This document shows positions 51,612 to 57,907 of a stretch of DNA of 64,000 nucleotides, piece by piece (the first letter of the stretch is position 1; each line of letters begins with the position of its first letter). The stretch spans positions 186,001 through 250,000 of the forward strand of contig NZ_JAMBOF010000004.1 in NCBI RefSeq assembly GCF_023715485.1, read 5' to 3'. Source of the stretch: Mesobacillus subterraneus. Lineage in GTDB: Bacteria > Bacillota > Bacilli > Bacillales > Cytobacillaceae. Below the pieces are notes generated by a model. That model had not been told where the DNA came from, made no database searches, and saw only the letters and a list, made by a program, of their open reading frames with translations. The position numbers were made by a program, and so were the translations under genes.

Positions 51612-52583
51612 TTACCTCTCCCTTGTGACTATTTGGAATGGCCCACTACCCACACTCACCGTTTTTTCGATTTCCAGCCGATCCGGCTCCACTATATAAA
51701 TATCGTTACTGTCATATCCTGCAATAATAAGCTTTTCAGCAAACAGTTCTATTTCAAACGGATTTGCCCCGACTTTCATCGAATCCCTTTTTTGGCCATC
51801 TTCTCCCAATTTATATACCATATTGGATCCATGGCTTAGGACGAAAATATTCTCTTCATCCTTAGTGAAATTAACCGGCATCACCGGTGCAGATATCTCC
51901 TTCTTTAACTCGCCGCTACTGATATCATAGACGTGAATCCGTTCTTCAACTGTAGCTCCCTCTCCGTGACCGCCAATCCACAATTCGCCAGTTTCCTGGC
52001 TTAATAAAGCGCCCGCAGCTGCTGAGTGAATCTCAAAGCCTGGAAGCTTCTGCTTGTTTTTCAAGTCGATGATGCTCAACATTTGTTGATTGAAACTAAT
52101 GACGTACAGTTTCCTCTCATTTTCAGCCTCTAGTATTGTTAACGGCTCTCTTTCGGTTTTGAGCTCATCTGTTTCTTTTCCTTCAAGGCTGTAAAAACGG
52201 ATGCTGTCTCGTTCCTGATCGGCAAAAGCTACTTCTTTTCCGTTTTGGACTAATAACGCATTGACGATTCCTTTACCAGTATCCCATGATTTAATTTTTT
52301 TGCCTTTGCTTAGCGAGTATAAATCTACTGTTTCCAAGGTCTTTCCATAAAGCAAAAAAGTATCCTTATCGGGAAAGATGACTCCACCGATATAAGGGCG
52401 GTCCACTTCCCAATCAGGTAACTTTCTCCCCTGATCCATATTATAAAATGAAATTGTCATGTCTTTTATGTTCACTGTTGAAATAATTGAAGAATTAGTT
52501 GGTATCGGCTCAAAAGATTCAAAAGAACAAGCTGATAACATTATAGTGAAAGCAGCCGCAATCATCGTAAATATCCACTTCAT
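51612..52583 (-). CDS. Lipoprotein with beta-propeller (YVTN-like) repeats
   Basis: 323 aa. The signal peptide ends in lipobox LSAC (Cys about 19). The rest is a row of about 40-residue beta-propeller blades with 'V.IYDLS.GK..KSW', 'IDLKNKQKLPGFEIHSAA', 'IHVYDISSGELKKEI' and 'IVEPDRLEIEKTVSVG', as in YncE/YVTN surface proteins. It is anchored outside the membrane. It is the first gene of the operon with the response regulator 5 nt downstream, so it may present a ligand or sense the envelope for the kinase. That link is inferred. Confidence 0.85.
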   Translation of the reverse strand: MKWIFTMIAAAFTIMLSACSFESFEPIPTNSSIISTVNIKDMTISFYNMDQGRKLPDWEVDRPYIGGVIFPDKDTFLLYGKTLETVDLYSLSKGKKIKSWDTGKGIVNALLVQNGKEVAFADQERDSIRFYSLEGKETDELKTEREPLTILEAENERKLYVISFNQQMLSIIDLKNKQKLPGFEIHSAAAGALLSQETGELWIGGHGEGATVEERIHVYDISSGELKKEISAPVMPVNFTKDEENIFVLSHGSNMVYKLGEDGQKRDSMKVGANPFEIELFAEKLIIAGYDSNDIYIVEPDRLEIEKTVSVGSGPFQIVTRER

Positions 52584-52689
52584 GTTTTACTCCTTTTCTT
52601 TCACTAGTATCTCACATAATTATATCTGTAGTTTGTGAGAAAACTATGAAATCGAATCATCCTGTTTAGGGAAGAAAAGCACTAAATAA

Positions 52690-52718
52690 AAAAAACTTGC
52701 CTGTTAGGACGGCAAGCA
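52690..52718 (-). terminator. Terminator of the 94-aa protein gene
   Basis: CTTGCC (52696-52701) and GGCAAG (52711-52716) followed on minus by TTTTTTTATTTAG. Confidence 0.85.
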
Positions 52719-52734
52719 ATAATTTATGTAAATA

Positions 52735-53019
52735 TTATTTCATCAAGGCTTGTTTTTTCACTGCTATTTCTTTTAATTCTTCTGTAAGAACTTCCAATTC
52801 CCATGGGCTATCAGACTCAATCTGAAGTGTATCGTTCGTTAGGGTGATTTTAAAATAAGATTCATGGAATCCTCCATTAAACTCGATGCATTGAGCGGAA
52901 ACTATGCATTTGAGATCACCTTCTTCTACCCAGCACCCTTTTACAAGACTGTCGAAAATCCGTTCAATGACCAATTCATTATGAACAAGTTCTAACTCCA
53001 AGCGGCCTAAAGCTGACAT
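52735..53019 (-). CDS. Protein of unknown function, 94 aa
   Basis: Soluble, mixed alpha/beta. It starts MSALGRLELELVHNELVIER, has two Cys (KGCWVEEGDLKCIVSAQCIE region gives three) and ends LTEELKEIAVKKQALMK. There is no signal peptide or membrane segment. AAGGAGGAATTC precedes the start. It is monocistronic, between the two-component operon and the rhodanese cluster. I do not recognise a family. Confidence 0.68.
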   Translation of the reverse strand: MSALGRLELELVHNELVIERIFDSLVKGCWVEEGDLKCIVSAQCIEFNGGFHESYFKITLTNDTLQIESDSPWELEVLTEELKEIAVKKQALMK

Positions 53020-53145
53020 TAGAATTCCTCCTTGTTACTAATTGTCGAAATCTTTTATCCTTTCTATCATTTTAACCTTTAACTATCTAGTCTAGCAAGC
53101 GTGTTTTCAGTCAAAGCTGTTTTCGAACAGAGCCTAAGTAAAAAA

Positions 53146-53176
53146 AAGAGACAGCATAAGCCATCTCTTTTTTTCA
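53146..53176 (-). terminator. Terminator of the rhodanese cluster
   Basis: AAAGAGA and TCTCTTT arms flank the loop after the 97-aa rhodanese gene, with long T-runs. Confidence 0.8.
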
Positions 53177-53178
53177 TC

Positions 53179-53472
53179 TTATTCTGTAGGAGCATTCCAG
53201 CTCATCATACCGCCCTGCATGTTGATCACATTATATCCGTAGTACTCAAGGAACTGGGCAGCTCTTGAGCTGCGTCCGCCTGAACGGCAAACCATAACGT
53301 AGGTTTTATTCTTATCCAACTCATTCATCCTGAATTCCAGAAGCCCCAGTGGAATATGGATTGCTCCCGGTATTTTACCTTCAGCTACTTCGCTTACTTC
53401 ACGTACATCTACAACCTCAAATTCATTTTTACCTAATCCATTTTGTACTTCTTCCGGTGTCATCTGACGCAT
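53179..53472 (-). CDS. Single-domain rhodanese
   Basis: 97 aa, one rhodanese fold. Its active-site loop reads MVCRSGGRSSRAAQFL, with catalytic Cys and the substrate-binding Arg residues; the entry strand is FEVVDVREVSEVAEGKIPG. It should carry persulfide sulfur in the cytosol. GAGGGGG lies before the ATG. It is second in a two-gene unit (22 nt after the membrane rhodanese) behind the CstR operator at 53934-53949. Confidence 0.93.
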   Translation of the reverse strand: MRQMTPEEVQNGLGKNEFEVVDVREVSEVAEGKIPGAIHIPLGLLEFRMNELDKNKTYVMVCRSGGRSSRAAQFLEYYGYNVINMQGGMMSWNAPTE

Positions 53473-53493
53473 AATCTTTTCCCCCTCACTATA

Positions 53494-53859
53494 TTACCAG
53501 GCGCTCATGCCGCCCTTTACATTAGTTATATTTTTAAATCCTGCCTTTTTTAGCAGCTTGCTCGCCTGGCTGCTGCGCATGCCGCTCTGGCAAATGACAA
53601 CTACATCTTTATCCTGTGATAATTCACTAGTTCTGCTGCCCAGCTGTTGAAGCGGAATGTTTTTGAAACCTTTGATATGGTTGCCTTTATATTCTCCAGG
53701 AGTCCTTACATCAATGAATTCCGTTCCAGGCTGCTTTGATTTCATCATATCACGCAATTGCGCTGTCGTAATATTGGTTACTCCTTTTGTTGGAGCCAAT
53801 CTGCTCCATAAAAATGCGACTGCAAGAACAACAATCAAAACATTAATAACAACATCCAT
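53494..53859 (-). CDS. Membrane-anchored rhodanese
   Basis: 121 aa from the ATG behind GAGGTG (MDVVINVLIVVLAVAFLWSR). One N-terminal membrane helix (about 3-20) is followed by a rhodanese domain with FIDVRTPGEYKGNHIKGFKN and active loop VVICQSGMRSSQASKLL. It transfers sulfane sulfur at the inner membrane face, probably receiving from persulfide stress products. It is the first gene after the CstR operator. Confidence 0.93.
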   Translation of the reverse strand: MDVVINVLIVVLAVAFLWSRLAPTKGVTNITTAQLRDMMKSKQPGTEFIDVRTPGEYKGNHIKGFKNIPLQQLGSRTSELSQDKDVVVICQSGMRSSQASKLLKKAGFKNITNVKGGMSAW

Positions 53860-53933
53860 CCATATGCACCTCATTAATTTTAATGTGTTAGTAAATAATC
53901 TTTGTTAACTGGGATGGAATGAATAATCCCTCA

Positions 53934-53976
53934 ATACCCATAAGGGTATTTTAAGTGACAAAAATAAACTTGTCAA
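53934..53976 (-). promoter_or_regulatory. CstR-type operator and promoter of the rhodanese pair
   Basis: ATACCCATAAGGGTAT (53934-53949) is a perfect 16-bp palindrome. Minus-strand TTGACA (53976-53971), 17-bp spacer, TAAAAT (53953-53948) abuts it. The cstR stop lies just upstream at 53988. Confidence 0.85.
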
Positions 53977-53987
53977 GAACACAATAA

Positions 53988-54260
53988 TCATTTTCTGCTC
54001 TTGACAAGAAGTTCTACTGCATCGTTGACTGCCTGGGATGTCTCCTTGCCTTCCTGCAAATCACTGATCAAGCACTGCTCAAGATTTTTGCTTACAATCA
54101 AGGCAATGGCACGGTCAACTGCAGAACGTATTGCCGATAGCTGCGTAACAACTGATTTGCACTCATCTTGTTCTTCGATCAGGCGGATGCTTCCTCTAAC
54201 TTGACCCTCAATTCTTTTTAAACGATTCAGAATTTCTTTATTGTATTCCATTCTTGCCAC
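53988..54260 (-). CDS. cstR: CsoR-family persulfide-sensing repressor
   Basis: 90 aa, the all-helical CsoR/RcnR fold. It starts MARMEYNKEILNRLKRIEGQ and continues VRGSIRLIEEQDECKSVV. The two thiol positions are C34 and C63, spaced as in CsoR. The copper-ligand His that precedes the second Cys by four residues in CsoR is Asn here (KNLEQC). That Cys-Asn-Cys pattern is the hallmark of CstR, which forms Cys-Cys di- or trisulfides on reaction with persulfides and leaves its operator. Neighbouring rhodanese genes and three ATACCC palindromes agree. It follows the 108-aa rhodanese-like gene by 3 nt. Confidence 0.9.
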   Translation of the reverse strand: MARMEYNKEILNRLKRIEGQVRGSIRLIEEQDECKSVVTQLSAIRSAVDRAIALIVSKNLEQCLISDLQEGKETSQAVNDAVELLVKSRK

Positions 54261-54263
54261 CTC

Positions 54264-54590
54264 CTATTGTGATGGACCTGTAATTGTATATCCTTTTACA
54301 TTGTAACCATATTTTTTTAGGAGTCTTGCGCCAAAATTCTTTTCGACTTCATCGGAGGCAATGATGACAATCTCTTGGTTCGGGATTTCTTTTATATATC
54401 TTTTTAAATAACCACATGGAATATTTATTGCACCATTCACCGGGTTTTTCGCTGAGTCCTGATAATCGCGGAGGTCAACGAAAACTGCATCGTTATCATT
54501 ACCTTTAACGGCTGGTACATTCCTTACTGGAACATAGCGGTTAAAGTACAAAGTGACCAAAAAGAGACTGATGATAAATCCTGTGAGCAA
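54264..54590 (-). CDS. Membrane-anchored rhodanese-like protein without catalytic Cys
   Basis: 108 aa from TTG behind GAGGTG. A membrane helix (about 1-17, LTGFIISLFLVTLYF) is followed by a rhodanese fold with VFVDLRDYQDSAKNPVNGAI. The active loop, VVICQSG in the neighbouring protein, reads IVIIASDEVEK here, so Ala replaces Cys and the loop is altered. It cannot be a normal sulfurtransferase; it may bind or present sulfur species. It lies directly upstream of cstR, probably in one transcript from the promoter at 54642-54670. Confidence 0.82.
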   Translation of the reverse strand: MLTGFIISLFLVTLYFNRYVPVRNVPAVKGNDNDAVFVDLRDYQDSAKNPVNGAINIPCGYLKRYIKEIPNQEIVIIASDEVEKNFGARLLKKYGYNVKGYTITGPSQ

Positions 54591-54641
54591 CTACTTTTCA
54601 CCTCTTCTTTAATCTTGTTCAATAGTGAACTTACATTATTC

Positions 54642-54670
54642 ATAATATACCATAAGGGGTATAAATGCAA
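54642..54670 (-). promoter_or_regulatory. CstR-type operator and promoter of the rhodanese-like/cstR unit
   Basis: ATACCATAAGGGGTAT (54647-54662; minus strand ATACCCCTTATGGTAT) is an imperfect version of the palindrome. Minus-strand TTGCAT (54670-54665), a 17-bp spacer containing the operator, and TATTAT (54647-54642). Autoregulation of cstR is inferred. Confidence 0.78.
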
Positions 54671-54769
54671 TAGTTTACATATATTTTTTTTGACATATTT
54701 CTCGCATTCTTACTTTTAGTGCGGCTAAAGAAAAAGAAGGAACATTCTCCCTCTTCCACCTAAGAAGCT

Positions 54770-55051
54770 TTAATCTCTTGCTTGCTGAATTTTTTCCGCC
54801 TGTTCCATGTGAATACGGATCAGCGTAAGTTTACTTTCACAAGCTATCGATGAATCTAAAATTCTCTTTGTAGCAAGGTAATATTTTTCCATTAATGTTC
54901 TCCTTGCCCTAGGATGGGCGTTTTCATCCTTTAGATCCCTCACAATCGCTTCTTTCAGGATATTCTCTGAACTTTGTTCTGACTCGAGCCTGCGATTATT
55001 CCATAACCCTCTATATTCACTCAATAATATTTCATAGTCTACCGTATCCAT
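54770..55051 (-). CDS. Helical protein of unknown function, 93 aa
   Basis: It starts MDTVDYEILLSEYRGLWNNR and continues with long amphipathic helices (ENILKEAIVRDLKDENAHPR, YYLATKRILDSSIACESKL). There is no signal peptide or membrane segment. The single Cys has no partner. AACTGGAGG lies before the ATG. It has no close co-transcribed neighbour. I do not recognise the family. Confidence 0.65.
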   Translation of the reverse strand: MDTVDYEILLSEYRGLWNNRRLESEQSSENILKEAIVRDLKDENAHPRARRTLMEKYYLATKRILDSSIACESKLTLIRIHMEQAEKIQQARD

Positions 55052-55144
55052 CTTCTGCCTCCAGTTAATTATTGGCGTTTCAAACCCTCTCTAGTATATT
55101 TACATAATTCTGCTTTACTTTGCAAAATATAAAACAAAATTACT

Positions 55145-55278
55145 AAGGCTCTTTTCGTAAAATTTGTTGCTCTTGCCTCGACTTCTATATTTTCAGCATC
55201 TCGAAGATAACTGGAATACATGAAGGGTAGTCGAAGAACTTGATCCGATAAGCAACAATCAATGCGAAAACAGCAAAA
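55145..55278 (+). repeat. Dispersed repeat family A, copy 4
   Basis: Begins GGCTCTTTTCGTAAAATTTG then TTGCTCTTG, and ends AAGCAACAATCAATGCGAAA then ACAGC, an imperfect inverted copy of the start. The interior differs from the other copies, so the ends are the conserved part. It abuts the ribosome site of the next gene. Confidence 0.65.
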
Positions 55279-55291
55279 AAGGAGAATGTTA

Positions 55292-55531
55292 ATGAGCACA
55301 CCTTACCGATGCCCTAACTGCAAAACAAACCGTACAAGATTCAATATGATTTCTCAAATTCCTCAGGCTGTAAAATTGAACCCGCAGTCAGGTGAAGTAG
55401 TAGAACAATACACAAATGAGCAGCTCGAGCCATTCCATCTTCCATATAGAGGCCCAGAACTGAAAATTCAATGTGCAGCATGCGGTTTAATTGAAGATGA
55501 AAAAACATTCGCTAAATTTGGTGAACATTAA
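55292..55531 (+). CDS. Small zinc-ribbon protein
   Basis: 79 aa from ATG 55292, seven bases after AAAGGAG; in-frame ATGs upstream lie inside or before the ribosome site. Two zinc knuckles: [13 protein letters not shown] at the N-terminus and [13 protein letters not shown] near residue 62. The middle is polar with [15 protein letters not shown]. The function is unknown, perhaps nucleic-acid or protein binding. It is monocistronic with a terminator; its upstream region is repeat copy 4, which may supply its promoter. Confidence 0.75.
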   Translation: MSTPYRCPNCKTNRTRFNMISQIPQAVKLNPQSGEVVEQYTNEQLEPFHLPYRGPELKIQCAACGLIEDEKTFAKFGEH

Positions 55532-55542
55532 ATAATGACTTA

Positions 55543-55578
55543 AAAAAGCTTGAGGAAACTCTCTCCTCAAGCTTTTTA
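55543..55578. terminator. Bidirectional terminator between convergent genes
   Basis: AAAAAGCTTGAGGA and TCCTCAAGCTTTTT form a 14-bp stem with T-runs both ways; it overlaps the stop of the minus-strand gene. Confidence 0.9.
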
Positions 55579-56445
55579 TTTACCAGGATACAATCCATTC
55601 TCGCTAAGGAACTGAACTGAATCCACTTTCCATTGCTCATTCGGCATGAACCTTACCAGTTTTATTACCCCTGTAAAATTCCTTCCGCCTACCCCATTTA
55701 TTTGCCAATTAACTTCCACTGGAACGGTAAGAGACAATTCGTCCCCGATGTCTTCAGGAGGCAATATTTCCATTCTGGAAATCCTGATATTTTCAATGGA
55801 AGGAAGAATTTTACTCCAATCCAATTCCTGAAGAGAAATCAAGGAGACAATTTTCGAGTCCTGCTGTTTGATTCCTGCAATATAAGCATTGACCAAATCA
55901 TATGGGTCTGTTTGTTGAATATATTTTTCAAGGTTTCCAGCCGATTTCAGAATCATCAGCTTATGCGACAAATCCATAAAGTTAGTTCTGTGAGTGGTGC
56001 TTCCGTTAAAATGAATGCAAAAATGGCCAGGGAAATTATTTTTCAGTGCCCCGCCGCCATGAGGCATTCCATGCATAGATGCAGCTATTTTTCCATCATC
56101 CGAAACGACAATGATTGCCCGGCGCTTCCAGCTCCATTTGCCATTATAAATCTCCTTCATAATTGCTGTATCCTTAGATGTAAGCGGCTGGACATCGGCA
56201 TGGTTGCTCCCGGCCCTTCGCTGGACACGGAATTTCATTCCCGTTTCTAAATCGACAACGGTAAACTTGCTGTACCTCGGGAGAATGTTATTTACTTCTT
56301 CCCACTGGGTCATCTTGATTACGTTTTTGCGGGACTGCTTTTTTGCTTCGACATCATTTGCATTAACGAGAAAGAAAATGCAAATAACCAGAAGAATTTT
56401 CTTTACTTTCAATTCACTCAACTCTTTTTCTTTAGGAATGAGCAT
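55576..56445 (-). CDS. Secreted protein with His/Cys motif of unknown activity
   Basis: 289 aa. A hydrophobic N-terminal segment (KKILLVICIFFLVNANDVEA) is a likely signal peptide after a short charged lead; a TTG a dozen codons in is an alternative start. The body has SNHADVQPLTSKDTAIMKEI, NGKWSWKRRAIIV, ASMHGMPHGGGA and GHFCIHFNGSTTH. The same blocks occur in exported clostridial and Bacillus proteins. The His...Cys-His arrangement recalls L,D-transpeptidases, but this is only a resemblance. The C-terminal 110 residues look like a lipocalin/NTF2-type beta domain. A palindromic operator lies just upstream. Confidence 0.72.
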   Translation of the reverse strand: MLIPKEKELSELKVKKILLVICIFFLVNANDVEAKKQSRKNVIKMTQWEEVNNILPRYSKFTVVDLETGMKFRVQRRAGSNHADVQPLTSKDTAIMKEIYNGKWSWKRRAIIVVSDDGKIAASMHGMPHGGGALKNNFPGHFCIHFNGSTTHRTNFMDLSHKLMILKSAGNLEKYIQQTDPYDLVNAYIAGIKQQDSKIVSLISLQELDWSKILPSIENIRISRMEILPPEDIGDELSLTVPVEVNWQINGVGGRNFTGVIKLVRFMPNEQWKVDSVQFLSENGLYPGK

Positions 56446-56473
56446 CCGGAGTCATAACCCTTATGTAACTCAT

Positions 56474-56491
56474 CTGACTGCGATCAGTCAG
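56474..56491 (-). promoter_or_regulatory. TetR-like palindrome upstream of the secreted protein gene
   Basis: CTGACTG-CGAT-CAGTCAG is a perfect 7-bp inverted repeat about 30 bp before the start codon. On the minus strand it directly follows a TTGACT -35-like element and would cover the spacer. No TetR gene lies nearby. Confidence 0.5.
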
Positions 56492-56649
56492 TCAATAATA
56501 CATTGTTAAAAACTAGCTTCATGAAAGTTTTTGCGTTTTGGCTTTTTACTATTCAGTTTGATGATCTTTAATCAATTTAAATCTGCCTGTCTATTTCTGC
56601 TTCAATCCATAATTTTATGGCCAACTATTATTTTAATAAAGCCAAAAAT

Positions 56650-56674
56650 AAAAAACCCAGCGTTGGCTGGGTTA
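56650..56674 (-). terminator. Terminator of the YdaT-like gene
   Basis: AACCCAGC and GCTGGGTT flank GTTG; the minus strand continues TTTTTATTTTTGG. Confidence 0.88.
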
Positions 56675-56677
56675 GGT

Positions 56678-56857
56678 TTAATCGTTTTTATGGTTTGCTA
56701 TATATTCTTTTGCTTTATCGATTGCGATCGGAATAGCTTTCCCATCTTCATAATGCTCATCCGTTATAAGCGCATTGGCAATTTCGATTGCTTTTTCACG
56801 CACATTAGGGTCTAAATTCTTCATTGAAACTGGGTAATCATTCTTTGTCCAAGGCAT
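56678..56857 (-). CDS. Small YdaT-like protein
   Basis: 59 aa from the ATG behind AAAGGATG (MPWTKNDYPVSMKNLDPNVR); a longer open frame upstream lacks a ribosome site. The sequence matches small stress-type proteins with 'MPW.KNDYP.S.KNL...VR.KAIEIANALI' and a C-terminal AIPIAIDKAKEYIAN helix. It is soluble with no cysteine. Its function is unknown. It is monocistronic, next to the COG0523 GTPase gene. Confidence 0.8.
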   Translation of the reverse strand: MPWTKNDYPVSMKNLDPNVREKAIEIANALITDEHYEDGKAIPIAIDKAKEYIANHKND

Positions 56858-56925
56858 ATTTTTCATCCTTTCCATCGAATATATATATGTATTACCTACC
56901 CCATGCACTATAAAGAAAAACTGGT

Positions 56926-57840
56926 TTATCCTTCTAGCTCTCTCAATTGAACTTCAATTCCGCTCCAATCAGTAACCTGGCCAATAAAAACGAGATTCAA
57001 CGGCATTTTCATATATTCCTTCATATACAGCGGCATGCCATAGGAGTATTGAAACAAGTCTGGATATTGGGAATGGTCAAACAAAACATAACCCTTGATC
57101 CGATAAATTGTTTCAGGCAACGATCTTAAAAAGTCTTCAAATCCATTTTGGCTGACAGGATTTTGGAACTGATGGACAAATGTAGTCAATCTTAAATCCA
57201 TTTGGACATGCGCACCTGCTCTATCTGCTTTTTTTGTGTGCGACATAGATTCAAGAAGTTGCATTGGAATTTTTGAAAAAGAACTTAGAATACATTTTGC
57301 GTTTGTATTAAGGGATTGTATTTCCAAATTGATTTTAGCCTGCTCGGCTTCTGAAAGCAGATCCGATTTGTTGATTATAACAATATCGGCATGCTTGACC
57401 TGTTCAAGCAAAAGCTGATGCACCTGGGGGTTGAAAGTATTCCTGTTCAGCCATAAAGTGCCATCAACAGTTGTAACAATTCCTCTGATATCTAGCTTTT
57501 CTGCAAACAATGGAGAAAGGACGGCATCCAGAACTTCAACCGGATGTGCCGCTCCTGTCGTTTCGATGTAAATTGCATCGAGATTATGGTCAAATAGCAA
57601 ACCTTGCAGCTGAGATTCAAGCTTATCCTGGATTGTACAGCAAATACATCCTCCCAGCAGTTCTTTTAAAGGTACATCTGTCTCAACCGCATCTGAGTCA
57701 ATAGATACATTCCCGAGCTCATTCATCATGACTGCAATCGTCCGGTCATTCTTTTTTTCATGCTGTAAAATTTGCTTTAATAAAGTGGTTTTGCCTGTGC
57801 CGAGGAACCCGGATAATATATAAACCTCAGTTTTTTTCAT
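56926..57840 (-). CDS. COG0523 (CobW/ZNG1-type) GTPase metallochaperone
   Basis: 304 aa. The G-domain starts with Walker A SGFLGTGKTTLLKQIL, then the metal-binding CxCC in LGGCICCTIQDKLES (about 65-70), an ETTGAAHPVEVLDAV switch and the NKSD base motif (IVIINKSDLL). The C-terminal domain ends in beta structure. Such GTPases deliver zinc or another metal under limitation. The His-rich loop seen in some members is absent. I see no Zur box upstream, so regulation by zinc is open. Confidence 0.92.
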   Translation of the reverse strand: MKKTEVYILSGFLGTGKTTLLKQILQHEKKNDRTIAVMMNELGNVSIDSDAVETDVPLKELLGGCICCTIQDKLESQLQGLLFDHNLDAIYIETTGAAHPVEVLDAVLSPLFAEKLDIRGIVTTVDGTLWLNRNTFNPQVHQLLLEQVKHADIVIINKSDLLSEAEQAKINLEIQSLNTNAKCILSSFSKIPMQLLESMSHTKKADRAGAHVQMDLRLTTFVHQFQNPVSQNGFEDFLRSLPETIYRIKGYVLFDHSQYPDLFQYSYGMPLYMKEYMKMPLNLVFIGQVTDWSGIEVQLRELEG

Positions 57841-57873
57841 GCTTTTTCCGCCGCCTTACTTCTTTTATGTAAT

Positions 57874-57906
57874 ATGGAAAATCTCCAGCATAAGCTGGAG
57901 ATTCTG
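57874..57906 (-). terminator. Terminator of the S41 protease gene
   Basis: AATCTCCAGC and GCTGGAGATT flank TTAT, just after the stop codon on the minus strand, followed by TTCC and weak T-richness. Confidence 0.75.
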
Positions 57907-57907
57907 T

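Noticed and set aside
53085-53140. A third copy of repeat family B near AACAGAGCCTAAG
   Set aside because: Only about ten bases match the element end and no interior block follows.
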